DNA from: Saprospiraceae bacterium
Lineage (GTDB): Bacteria; Bacteroidota; Bacteroidia; Chitinophagales; Saprospiraceae
Assembly: GCA_041392805.1 (NCBI GenBank)
Contig: JAWKLJ010000002.1
Span: 2,061,001 to 2,125,000, forward strand
Length of the DNA: 64,000 nucleotides
Direction of reading: 5' to 3'
Made by a program: the position numbers and the translations under genes. Position 1 is the stretch's first letter, and each line of letters starts with the position of its first letter. Shown here piece after piece: positions 7,845-17,606 of this stretch. Under the pieces are notes generated by a model. It was not told the origin of the DNA. It saw only the letters and a list, made by a program, of their open reading frames with translations, and made no database searches.

Positions 7845-10800
7845 CTATTGTTTAACCAATAGTTGTCTTTCTATCAACTTGCCATTCACTAATAGAATGG
7901 CATAGGTTCCTTTCGGGAAGCTATTGACATCCAAAGAGAATTTATTCTCTCCTTCAACCGTTGGTATTTGTGCTTGATAAACCAGTTGGCCTGCAATATT
8001 GAAGATGCGGAGCTCTGAGCTGGCTTTTACCTCGCCACTTAATTGGTAGAAAAGATGTAATTGATCCCGAGCTGGGTTCGGCGCAATGTTTAAAGACAAA
8101 GCGGTTGGGCGCAATTCCAATGAAATATTACCATTGCCACTTTGTTTGTTTTGGTTGCCATTGGCAATGAAGGCATCGACTCGATTAACCGTGACAAAGT
8201 TATCTGACAGGTCAAAACAGTCTGTCGATAAAATACTGGTGGCCGCGTCATCTCCATTTTCAATGGTCAAAGTTCCGGTATAAGCCAATCCCCATACCCT
8301 GCCAATCCCCAAGTCGCTGCCTTCAAAGTCGATGCTATTACCATCCAGGATACTGAGCACGATATTGTTTTCGTCTGTAAGCAGGAAGGCATAAGGCATT
8401 TGAGCCGAGGCGGTACTGACAAAGCTCACTTCATCTGCCACCCCGTCGGCTACATTCAGGCTCAAGGTGGTTTCTCCCGCCGTTGTAGAAATCGTCTTAC
8501 CATCAGGAACTTCCCTGATGACGGTTACAAAATTGGAAGAAACAGCTGCGCAACGACTGGATAACTCATCACCAAATACATTGTCTCCAAAATCTGGCAA
8601 GAAGTCATCCTGAAATGAAATCCCATAAATACGGGAAATCCCGGGAGCCGCAGCATCAAAATCAATGATGTTTTCATTGATATTAGGCACGATGATGTTG
8701 TTTAAAGTATCTGTGATCACGTACCGATAGTTGGTATCAGGACTACTGGTAAACAGGATAACCAGGTCAGAAATATCATCTCCAGGGCAGGTTCGGATAA
8801 CCAATTCACCCGATAGGGTACTGAGTACACCACCATCCAATGTTTCAGATCTTTCGACCCTTACAAAATTGGTCGACAGCTCAAAGCAGTTTGAAGCCAA
8901 ATCAGTCGTAGCGGCATCATTTCCAACGGCTGCTAAGATACTACCCGTATAGGAAAGTCCCCAAATCCTGTAAAAGCCAGCCGGCAGGTTGTTGAAATCT
9001 ACTGCAGGGGTCAAGGAAACTTGTGCTATGATATTGGCTTCATCGGTTACGATATAAGCATAGCCTGCCCGAGAAGTGCTGCTGTTATGCATGTTTACCA
9101 AACCATCAGATCCACCAATACAAATCAATACCTCATTTTCTCCATTGGCATCTACTTCACCACCTTCTGGTTGATCTCTGATAATTGTGATATAATTATC
9201 AGATGCAGCATAACAATCATCTGACAGAACAGAGGTCGATACATCTGACCCAATCTGAGAGGTTAGCGACCCTGTATAGGAAATTCCCCATACACGCAAC
9301 TCATCAAAACCAGTGGTCTCAAAATCTTGTTCATTTCCACCAATGAAAGCTAAAATAGTATTTGCGGTATTGGTGATGACAAATTGATAATTGGCAGGCA
9401 AACCACCCGAACTGGTATTAAAACCAATCAGATCAGGCAATCCATCGCCGGCGCAAACGTATTCCACATCCCGCGAACCGCTATCGGTAAAGATGGTTCC
9501 CCCATCTACCTGGGTACGAGTCAATTGGATAAAGTTATCCGTTAAATCATAGCAATCATTGGACAATGGAACTTCTAAAATATTGTCTCCTGGAATCAAG
9601 GAGATCAATCCGGTATAGGCAACACCGTAAATCCGGCAATTACCAGCGACTGCATTATCGAAATCAAAGGCAGGGTCTTCATAAACCGAGATTAGGAAGT
9701 TATTCTCGTCCGTAATCAAATGCGTGTATTTGGCTCGGTTGGCTCCTTCAATGATAAACTCAACCAAATCGGCTCGGCCATCACCAACACACAAAAGCAG
9801 ATCGTTGCCGCCTGGAGAGGTAATGGTACCTGCTTCAGGAGCTTCCCTAAGCACAGAGATAAAGTTGTCAGACAGGTCATAACAATCATCCGAAAGAGCT
9901 ACCGCTGCTGCATCGTCTCCTACTCCCACTTGGAGGGTGCCCGTATAAGCCACACCCCACACTCGGCAAAGACCAGGCGCCGCCGGATCAAAATTGAGCG
10001 CATCGCCAACAACAACGCTAAGGACGCTGTTATTCTCATCGGTGACCAAATAGGCGTAGCGACTATTGGACGTGGCAGTACTGTCAAAGGAAACAATATC
10101 AGGGCGGCCATCATTTGGACAAATATTGATGAAATCTCCACCACCTTCTAGTAAAACATTTCCTCCATTGGGTATCGCTCTTCGAACTTCAATGTAGTTG
10201 TCGGATAAGTCATAACAATCATCAGACAGACTAGCGGCGGCAGCATTATCACCAATGGCGGCAGTCAAATTGCCTGAATAAGCCAAACCCCAAATGCGAC
10301 AATCGCCCTCTGGCGCACCGTCAAAGTTGAAAGTCTCCTCAGCGCTTATCGCCAAAATGACATTGTTATTATCGGTAATCAGGTAAGTATAGAATTCACC
10401 CGCTGTAGCGGTACTGGCAAAATTGACAATATCGTCTACGCCATCACCTGGACAAGTATAGACAACGGTTTCAGCAGTTGTCGTAGCAACCGATCCACCA
10501 TCAGGTTTTACCCGGATGATTTCAATGAAATTGTCTGATAAATCAAAGCATTCACTCGTAAGCGGTGTGCTGGCAGCATTATCTCCAAGGGCAGCTATGA
10601 TGGTTCCTGAATAGGACAAACCCCAAACCCTGCAATTGCCTTCCCCGGCACCATCAAAGTCGAAACTATCCCCATCTGCAATGCCTAGGATTTGATTGTT
10701 GTCGTCCGTAATAACATAAGCATAGCGGCTTCCCTGAGTGTTCGTACTATCAAAAGAAACAATATCGGGATTTCCATCACCAGGACAAGTATAAACAGTG

Positions 10801-13580
10801 GTTCCGCCACCTGGTAGGCTCACCGTTCCACCTCTGTTTCTTTCAACCCTCACTAAAATAAAACCTTGCGTCAAATCGTAACATTCATTACTCAAGGCAG
10901 TAGTGGAAATATTATCGCCAATCATCGCAGTGAGCCCACCGGTAAAGGACAAGCCATAAACACGATAAGTTCCTGCTGCTGCAAAATCAAAGTTTAAAGT
11001 ACTTCCAGAAGGTAGTAGTATGATTTCATTGTTTTCATTGGTCAGAATGAAAGTATAATTGGCCGTGGAAGTGGTCGTTCCGATAAAGGCAATGATATCA
11101 GATGAACCGTCGCCAGCACAAACCACCGTTGAGAAAATACCACTAGCCGTTGAAATATCCCCGCCATCTACAAAGGTTCGAGTGATCTCGACAAAATTGT
11201 CAGAAAGCTTGAAACAATCATCTGAAAGCCCTCCTGCTCCGGCATCCGCCCCGACAGCGGCAGTTAGCGTTCCAGTATAGGACAAGCCCCATACGCGACA
11301 AACACCTCCACGGGCATTTTCAAAATCGACTTTGCCGTCTTCAGAGATCATTAAGATCTGGTTGTTGTCATCTGTTACCAAAAAGACAAAGTCTCCTCCA
11401 CTTGCATTTTGACTAACAAAAGTCCTAACATCAGCCAACCCATCGCCAACACAAATACTTTCACTTGTCAGGCCATTCGAGATGCTCACTTGTCCACCCT
11501 TAGGCGCCTTGCTGATAACAGTAATAGCGTTGCTTGATAACTCAAAGCAGGCATCTGTAATTGGAACATCATTTACGTTTTCTCCAGCTGAGGCAATTAA
11601 AATCCCAGAATAACTAACACCCCAAATGTAATAAGTGCCTGGCGCGGAGCCTTCAAAATTGTAAAAACCATTTTCTGCTATGGCCAGGATGATGTTGTTT
11701 TCATCTGTGACAATAAAACCATACGGACTAGAGGAGGTAGAAGCGAATTCAAATTCCACCAGGTCCAATTGGTTGTCATTCGTACATGCCTCAATTACAT
11801 CGCCACCACCGGGAAAGAATACGGTGCCTCCATCCACAAAGGTTTTTACAATTTCTACGTAATTATCTGATAATTTAAAACAATCATCTGATAAGGCAGT
11901 ACTAGCGGCATCATCTCCAATTGCCACCGTGAGGTTGCCATAAAAGGAAACACCCCAAACCCTACAAACACCACCACCTGCATTTTCAAAATCTACACTT
12001 CCTTCAGGTGATATACCTAAAACGATATTGTTTTCATCGGTAACCAGGTAGACAAATTCATCACCAATGCTATTGCTGTGTTCAAAGGTTCTGACATCGG
12101 GGATGCCATCACCTGTACAAAGTTGCTCAGTAGTGGCGCCGCCAGTTAGGGCAACTTGGCCACCTGCTGGGGCATTCCGCAGAACAGTTACCGCATTATC
12201 CGACAATCTGAAACATTTATCTGCAAAGGTAACCGTGGAAGCATCATCACCAATGTTTACCAATAGGTTGCCATTGTAGACAAGCCCCCAAACCAGACAG
12301 GTGCCTCCTCCGGTACCCTCGAAGTCGATGTTGCCATCTTCCGAAATACCTAATACGAGAAGGTTTTCATCCGTTACAATATAGGTGAATGGATCACCCG
12401 TAGCAGCAGTGGTTTGGAAAGTTAAAAGATCGGGAATACCATCATTGGCACATATTTCAATGGCCGTTTCCCCGGAACTCAAGGAAATATCTCCTGCGTC
12501 AAGCCCTCTTTTGATGACTTTTACAAAATTGTCTGATAGCTCGAAGCAATCAGTGGACAAATTCGCCGCACCAGCATTATCTCCGACATTGGCTATAAAG
12601 CTACCCGTATAGGATACTCCCCACACGCGATAGGCGCCTACCTCCAGGGCTGCAAAATTTAATCGGTTGCCATCCAGGTTGTTCTGGAGGATTTGATTAT
12701 TCTCATCCGTCAATATAAAGCGATAAGGCGCAACGGAGGTATTCATACGTATAAAAGAAAGAATGGCTGCACTTGGATCGCCCTCACATGTTGAAAGAGA
12801 ATCTGTTCCATTAGAAAAAGAAACTTTTCCTCCATCCGGAACCGTTTTAACCACTTCGATAAAGCTATCCGAAAGATCCGCACATATATCATTGCGGAAG
12901 GCCACCGCATTTTGACCAATAAACGCTGGCATCTCTCCCGTGTAGGCAAGTCCCCAAACCCTGCAACGTCCTTCAGCCGATTGCTCAAAATCGTAATTTG
13001 GCGAATCCGTAATATCCAGGATAAAGTTCCCCGTGGTGGTGATGAGATAGGTATAATTGGGATGATTGCTGGTGGTAACGAAATCAATGACATTAGGGGT
13101 GCCATCGCCTGGGCAAATGTATTTGGTAGATAGCCCATCTGCGCTGTATACTTTTCCTCCATCAGGATTAGAAGTATTTAAAGCAATAAAATTAGTAGAA
13201 AGGGCGCCACAAATGGACCCTAGGCGATCAGTGAAAACATTGCCCCCTACGCGAGCTAAAGGTGTCCCAATAAATGAGAACCCATAAACCCGATGATTAC
13301 CAGCTGGTACATTTTCAAAATCGATTGTATTTTGAAGTGAAACAAATAGGATTGTTCCAGCTTCATCCGTAACGAGGTAGCCAAATGGTGTTGATAAATC
13401 ACTCGTTGTAAAGGTGATGACATTAGGAATACCATCCCCTTGGCAATTGTTTAGTGCTCCTTCGCCCTGCACAATTCGAATGGTAGCAACATCAACGCAT
13501 CTTGGTTGGGCATGAATAAGATTGGTTAGGTGGAAAAAAACCACGGTGAACCACACTCCAGCTAGTGTTTTGAATTTCAT
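7845..13580 (-). CDS. Giant 16-repeat secreted protein with T9SS type A sorting domain
   Basis: 1911 residues: signal peptide (1-24, ending IHAQ), then 16 consecutive units of about 108 residues, then a type A sorting domain (about 1830-1911; 'LNIAPNPARDQLHLFY', 'RIFNIAGQLVYQA'). Each unit runs DGG-(V/I) ... C-x-GDG-x-x-D-(I/L/V)-x-x-F ... (V/I)TDENN-x-(I/V)L ... FD-x-A-x-x-G-x-CRVWG(L/V)-(S/A)YTG ... GD-(D/N)-(A/I) ... (D/E)C-(Y/F)-(D/E)LS-(D/S)N-(F/Y)-(I/V). Two or three Cys per unit suggest a disulfide in each domain. Units 14 and 16 are the most eroded (unit 16 has lost the first Cys). I do not recognise the domain. Inferred role: long surface stalk or adhesin. Confidence 0.88.
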   Translation of the reverse strand: MKFKTLAGVWFTVVFFHLTNLIHAQPRCVDVATIRIVQGEGALNNCQGDGIPNVITFTTSDLSTPFGYLVTDEAGTILFVSLQNTIDFENVPAGNHRVYGFSFIGTPLARVGGNVFTDRLGSICGALSTNFIALNTSNPDGGKVYSADGLSTKYICPGDGTPNVIDFVTTSNHPNYTYLITTTGNFILDITDSPNYDFEQSAEGRCRVWGLAYTGEMPAFIGQNAVAFRNDICADLSDSFIEVVKTVPDGGKVSFSNGTDSLSTCEGDPSAAILSFIRMNTSVAPYRFILTDENNQILQNNLDGNRLNFAALEVGAYRVWGVSYTGSFIANVGDNAGAANLSTDCFELSDNFVKVIKRGLDAGDISLSSGETAIEICANDGIPDLLTFQTTAATGDPFTYIVTDENLLVLGISEDGNIDFEGTGGGTCLVWGLVYNGNLLVNIGDDASTVTFADKCFRLSDNAVTVLRNAPAGGQVALTGGATTEQLCTGDGIPDVRTFEHSNSIGDEFVYLVTDENNIVLGISPEGSVDFENAGGGVCRVWGVSFYGNLTVAIGDDAASTALSDDCFKLSDNYVEIVKTFVDGGTVFFPGGGDVIEACTNDNQLDLVEFEFASTSSSPYGFIVTDENNIILAIAENGFYNFEGSAPGTYYIWGVSYSGILIASAGENVNDVPITDACFELSSNAITVISKAPKGGQVSISNGLTSESICVGDGLADVRTFVSQNASGGDFVFLVTDDNNQILMISEDGKVDFENARGGVCRVWGLSYTGTLTAAVGADAGAGGLSDDCFKLSDNFVEITRTFVDGGDISTASGIFSTVVCAGDGSSDIIAFIGTTTSTANYTFILTNENNEIILLPSGSTLNFDFAAAGTYRVYGLSFTGGLTAMIGDNISTTALSNECYDLTQGFILVRVERNRGGTVSLPGGGTTVYTCPGDGNPDIVSFDSTNTQGSRYAYVITDDNNQILGIADGDSFDFDGAGEGNCRVWGLSYSGTIIAALGDNAASTPLTSECFDLSDNFIEIIRVKPDGGSVATTTAETVVYTCPGDGVDDIVNFASTATAGEFYTYLITDNNNVILAISAEETFNFDGAPEGDCRIWGLAYSGNLTAAIGDNAAAASLSDDCYDLSDNYIEVRRAIPNGGNVLLEGGGDFINICPNDGRPDIVSFDSTATSNSRYAYLVTDENNSVLSVVVGDALNFDPAAPGLCRVWGVAYTGTLQVGVGDDAAAVALSDDCYDLSDNFISVLREAPEAGTITSPGGNDLLLCVGDGRADLVEFIIEGANRAKYTHLITDENNFLISVYEDPAFDFDNAVAGNCRIYGVAYTGLISLIPGDNILEVPLSNDCYDLTDNFIQLTRTQVDGGTIFTDSGSRDVEYVCAGDGLPDLIGFNTSSGGLPANYQFVITNTANTILAFIGGNEQDFETTGFDELRVWGISYTGSLTSQIGSDVSTSVLSDDCYAASDNYITIIRDQPEGGEVDANGENEVLICIGGSDGLVNMHNSSTSRAGYAYIVTDEANIIAQVSLTPAVDFNNLPAGFYRIWGLSYTGSILAAVGNDAATTDLASNCFELSTNFVRVERSETLDGGVLSTLSGELVIRTCPGDDISDLVILFTSSPDTNYRYVITDTLNNIIVPNINENIIDFDAAAPGISRIYGISFQDDFLPDFGDNVFGDELSSRCAAVSSNFVTVIREVPDGKTISTTAGETTLSLNVADGVADEVSFVSTASAQMPYAFLLTDENNIVLSILDGNSIDFEGSDLGIGRVWGLAYTGTLTIENGDDAATSILSTDCFDLSDNFVTVNRVDAFIANGNQNKQSGNGNISLELRPTALSLNIAPNPARDQLHLFYQLSGEVKASSELRIFNIAGQLVYQAQIPTVEGENKFSLDVNSFPKGTYAILLVNGKLIERQLLVKQ

Positions 13581-13981
13581 AAAAATAAAGCTATTTAATT
13601 TTTTAAATGCAGACGTGTCGACCTTTAATCGGGTTATCCTATAGTATAGGAAAACTTTTTTGAAAGTATGTTTTGTAAATTGGCAACTGGAATTGTACAG
13701 CGAATTTATTACATTTTTTCATATTTAAAAAGAATTAATGCAAATAAAGATAAGGCTTTCCATATCCTATCAAAAGCATACCGCAAAATAAAATTCATGA
13801 CCTAAGGATGGAAAACATAGAGAAAAATTTTATATTAGCGCCTTACAAATCTACTCCTATCCACATCTCTTCCAGAGGTAATAGCAACACTAATCCCCAG
13901 GTAGGCGGTTTTCCCGACTGTTGGCTGGATTATTTGTTGGTTATTATTGATTTTTTGTAGCAACTTGAACAAATCATTCCT
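13581..13981. other. 401-base divergent intergenic region
   Basis: AT-rich spacer between two divergent genes for secreted proteins, so it must hold both promoters. A 13-base palindrome CCTATAGTATAGG is at 13638-13650. I see no full match to the Bacteroidota promoter consensus and no coding frame or RNA gene. Confidence 0.5.
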
Positions 13982-16684
13982 ATGTGGAAGAACACCCTGG
14001 CCGCCCCTTATCTCCTGTTGTTAACTAGTCTGATAGGACTTGGAATGACAGTTAGAGATGTATGGGAAGTCCATTCTTTTTTTTCTTCCCCCCGTGTCTT
14101 AGGTGGGGGTGTCCAAACCGCACATGGTGCGAGCTCTCAAGAATTAGTCCAAGACATTTTTGCGGAGGGTGCTTGCGATAATATTTCCAATATTAAACGA
14201 ATTGGCGCTGAACTTGGTGTTGGTTTTTTTGATAATGCGAAAGATATTATTGGGCTTGAGAAAGGCATTATTCTTTCGACAGGTACCATTAGTAATGCAG
14301 AGGGCCCTAATAAATACTCCGATGCAAGCGGCAATTTTGGCGGAGCCGGAGGAGATCCCGACCTCAACCACCTGGCAACAGGCCAGGTTTTTGATGCTGT
14401 TGGGATAGAGTTTGATTTTGTTCCGCTGGATTCTTTTGTGACCTTTCGCTATGTATTTGCTTCGGAAGAATATTGTGAATTTGTCGGCAGTATTTATAAT
14501 GATGTTTTTGGCTTTTTTATCAGCGGACCAGGTATTAATGGCAACTTTGCGGGTAATGCCAAAAATGTGGCGCTTATCCCAGGCACCCAGGATTTTGTGG
14601 CCATCAATTCGGTGAACCACTTGACAAATGCTAATTATTACCTGGGTAATGAAAGAAATGAGGATGCCAATAAATGCCACTTGAGTGTTCATGCGCCCGT
14701 TGCGCTCAATGAGATCGAATATGACGGGTTCACCCAACCGCTAACAGCCATGCTCAAATTGAACCCATGTGAAACCTATCATATCCGCTTAGTTGTTGGA
14801 GATGTTGGCGACTATTACTATGATTCAGCCGTGTTTTTGGAGGCAGGAAGTTTTAATATTGGTTCGGTGGTCTCTGTTCGATCCTCTGTTGGACCTACCG
14901 GAGAACATTCGATGGCTGAAGGATGTGCCGATGCTTACTTTATTTTCGAGCGAGCAGACCAAAGCAAGATGGACCTACCGGTTACCGTTCAATATAAAAT
15001 TGCTGAAAGTAGTACGGCCATTGAAGGAGAGGATTTTTTGCCATTGGCAGGGATAGCCACTATTCCAATTGGAGAACCGTCCGTTAAAGTACCCATTTAT
15101 TCCTTAAATGATACCCTGATGGAGTCGCGGGAAAAAATTCTGCTGGAGCTGGATATTCCCTGTGCCTGTTATTCAGATTCTGCTTTTTTATATATAGAAG
15201 AATCAAGTGCCTTTAAGGTTGAGTTACCCGATGCCTACGTCTGTGAAAATGGTGAACAAAAGCTTAAACCGGTGATCATTGGCGGAAATCCGGCTTTTAC
15301 CTATGAATGGAGCACGGGAAGTACAGATGCAGAGATTTGGGTAAAGGCAGATGGCCCCACCCAATACTTTGTTACCGTTACCGACCTCTGTGGGCATCAG
15401 GCTTTTGATTCTACACAATTAATTATCACCACGCCACCAGCGGTCAATTTAAGCGGAAATGCAAGTATCTGCGAGGGCGACACGGCTTATCTCCATCTTG
15501 ATTTTACAGGGTCGCCGCCTTGGTCTTTTGTCTATGCCATCAACGGGGAGTCCCAAGAGACCATTGGCCCCATTTTTCAAAACCCATACCTTTTTCCTGT
15601 TTTCAAAGGAGGGGATTATAGCCTGACTTATTTCGAGGATGCCGCTTGCCAGGGATCGGTGCTGGGCAGCGCAAGGGTAGAAACAACCCATATTTATGTG
15701 TCAGCTAACATTAACCCTGTAAGTTGTTATGGAGAGACAGATGGCCAAATAAGGGTAGAGATTACGGGAAGTGCGCCACCTTTTCAATGGCAATGGGAGA
15801 ATGGCGAAAGGGAAACTCTTAGTCGAAGTAATTTGAAAGCGGGAATTTATAATCTAAATGTAGAAGATGCCAATGCTTGCACCAAAATGGTAACCCTAAA
15901 AGTAGAATCCCCCTCTTTGTTGGAGGGAATAGAGGTCAACTGTGAAGCATTAAATAGTGGCAACTTGATTCTGACTGCTAAGGGCGGTACTCCCCCTTAT
16001 CTTTATAGTGTGGATGGAAGCCCTTTTTTGGAGGAAAATTCCTTACAAAATCTAAATGCAGGTACTTTTTATGACTTAGTTATTGAAGATGCAGCGGGGT
16101 GTCAAGTAGAACAATCCTTTTTAATGCCCGCCTTTTATGAAAAAATGGTAGAACTACCTACCGAAGTATTGGTCAAAATTGGCGAGCAATACCAGTTTGA
16201 TCCACAGCTCAATATCCCGGACAATTTGATCCAGAGCGTTCGTTGGATTCCCGATTCGCTATTTAGCTGTTCGGGTTGTTTGCGACCGGAAATACGTGTG
16301 TTGGAAGGAAAATTATACACCTTGCGCTTGATCGATCGCTTTGGATGTCGGGGCGAGGCGGAAGTCCAATTGGTGATAGACCCGACGCTAGATGTATTTA
16401 TGCCAAGCGTCTTTTCCCCTAATGGTGATTTGCTGAATGACAGGTTCTTTGTCATGGCGAATGCCGCCCAGGTGACCCTGGTCCGTGATTTTTTGATCTT
16501 TGATCGCTGGGGTGGAGCTATTTTTGAGGTACACGATGTCTTACCCAATGACCCTGATGCAGGTTGGGATGGACTGACCCGGGGGCAACAACTTCCGAAT
16601 GGGGTCTATGTATTCTATGCGCGCCTCAAATTGGTAGACGGAACTGAACGATTGGTGGAAGGAGATGTTTTGCTCATTAGGTAA
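13982..16684 (+). CDS. Choice-of-anchor-L / Calx-beta secreted protein, T9SS type B
   Basis: 900 residues with an N-terminal hydrophobic segment. Residues about 45-295 form a choice-of-anchor-L domain ('GIEFDFVPLDSFVTFRYVFA', 'SEEYCEFVGS', 'VAINSVNH'). A Calx-beta-like domain follows at about 305-405 ('IAESSTAIEGEDF'), then Ig/SprB-like units (about 575-640 'GETDGQIRVEITGSAPPFQW'), and a gliding-motility-associated C-terminal sorting domain (about 800-900; 'MPSVFSPNGDLLNDRF', 'FDRWGGAIFE', 'NGVYVF'). Exported by T9SS; function otherwise unknown, probably surface binding. It is divergent from the 16-repeat gene, and 49 bases separate it from the SDR gene. Confidence 0.85.
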   Translation: MWKNTLAAPYLLLLTSLIGLGMTVRDVWEVHSFFSSPRVLGGGVQTAHGASSQELVQDIFAEGACDNISNIKRIGAELGVGFFDNAKDIIGLEKGIILSTGTISNAEGPNKYSDASGNFGGAGGDPDLNHLATGQVFDAVGIEFDFVPLDSFVTFRYVFASEEYCEFVGSIYNDVFGFFISGPGINGNFAGNAKNVALIPGTQDFVAINSVNHLTNANYYLGNERNEDANKCHLSVHAPVALNEIEYDGFTQPLTAMLKLNPCETYHIRLVVGDVGDYYYDSAVFLEAGSFNIGSVVSVRSSVGPTGEHSMAEGCADAYFIFERADQSKMDLPVTVQYKIAESSTAIEGEDFLPLAGIATIPIGEPSVKVPIYSLNDTLMESREKILLELDIPCACYSDSAFLYIEESSAFKVELPDAYVCENGEQKLKPVIIGGNPAFTYEWSTGSTDAEIWVKADGPTQYFVTVTDLCGHQAFDSTQLIITTPPAVNLSGNASICEGDTAYLHLDFTGSPPWSFVYAINGESQETIGPIFQNPYLFPVFKGGDYSLTYFEDAACQGSVLGSARVETTHIYVSANINPVSCYGETDGQIRVEITGSAPPFQWQWENGERETLSRSNLKAGIYNLNVEDANACTKMVTLKVESPSLLEGIEVNCEALNSGNLILTAKGGTPPYLYSVDGSPFLEENSLQNLNAGTFYDLVIEDAAGCQVEQSFLMPAFYEKMVELPTEVLVKIGEQYQFDPQLNIPDNLIQSVRWIPDSLFSCSGCLRPEIRVLEGKLYTLRLIDRFGCRGEAEVQLVIDPTLDVFMPSVFSPNGDLLNDRFFVMANAAQVTLVRDFLIFDRWGGAIFEVHDVLPNDPDAGWDGLTRGQQLPNGVYVFYARLKLVDGTERLVEGDVLLIR

Positions 16685-16733
16685 GGATGCCGATTTTTTT
16701 TATACCTTAGCCACACATATTTAGTAAAAACAC

Positions 16734-17564
16734 ATGGAATATATTCTGGTTACTGGTGCTTCGACCGGTATTGGCTACGCTACTTCCACTTATTTATTGG
16801 ATCGAGGTTATTTTGTCTTTGGTAGCGTCCGCAAGGCGGATGATGCTCGGCCATTGGAAGCCACTTACGGCGACCGTTTTAAAGCCCTTATTTTTGATGT
16901 AACTGATGAAATGGCCATTAACCGAGCCAAGGAGGAGGTCTCTACTATATTGGCTGGGCAACCGCTGCGCGCATTGGTCAATAATGCCGGTATCGCCATT
17001 GGAGGCCCCTTAAAATACCTGCCCACCGAGGAAGTTAGAAAACAGCTAGAGGTCAATGTTGTTGGTTTGCTCAGCGTAAGCCGGGCGTTTATCCCCATGT
17101 TAGAAAACCCCGGTAACCCCGGCCGCATTATCAACATCAGCTCGGTTTCTGGACTCCTCGTTTCACCTTTTACAAGCTTGTATTCTGCCTCAAAATTTGC
17201 GGTAGAAGCCATTACCCATGGGTTGCGGCGCGAGTTATATTTCCACGGGGTAACCGCCGTTTCTATTCAGCCTGGCCCCATCAAAACACCTATTTGGGAA
17301 AAAGCCAAGACGGTAGATGGTGTGTATAGCCATACTGAATACGGTAAAGTGCTAGCGAAAATGTCTTCCTTTATTGATAAAACCGAAGCGGCTGCCATCC
17401 CACCGGAAAGGGTGGCAAAGCTTATCCATCGGGTGATTGTAACCCGAAAGCCCAAAGCTACCTACCTGGTGATGAAAGGCGCTTTTTTTGCTCGGCTGCT
17501 TACCTGGCTTCCTGATCTGTGGGTAGATAAATTGCTATCCTCCAGGGCAAAAAGTGCGCCATAA
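16734..17564 (+). CDS. Short-chain dehydrogenase/reductase (SDR)
   Basis: 276 residues, classical SDR size. Rossmann nucleotide motif TGASTGIG (residues 6-13), NNAG motif, an 'INISSVSG' strand with the catalytic Ser, and the YxxxK pair at Tyr150 and Lys154 (YSASK), followed by 'PGPIKTPIW'. Known chemistry: NAD(P)-dependent oxidation or reduction of a hydroxyl/keto group; the substrate cannot be told from sequence. Cytoplasmic. A TACCTTAG sequence about 30 bases upstream is a near match to the -7 box. Confidence 0.9.
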   Translation: MEYILVTGASTGIGYATSTYLLDRGYFVFGSVRKADDARPLEATYGDRFKALIFDVTDEMAINRAKEEVSTILAGQPLRALVNNAGIAIGGPLKYLPTEEVRKQLEVNVVGLLSVSRAFIPMLENPGNPGRIINISSVSGLLVSPFTSLYSASKFAVEAITHGLRRELYFHGVTAVSIQPGPIKTPIWEKAKTVDGVYSHTEYGKVLAKMSSFIDKTEAAAIPPERVAKLIHRVIVTRKPKATYLVMKGAFFARLLTWLPDLWVDKLLSSRAKSAP

Positions 17565-17606
17565 TAGACACCTAAACCCACTTCTATATCATAACTAAAC
17601 CCTACC

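Noticed and set aside
14144..14737. 197-codon minus-strand frame opposite the choice-of-anchor-L gene
   Set aside because: Antisense shadow of a clear domain; no start context or family.
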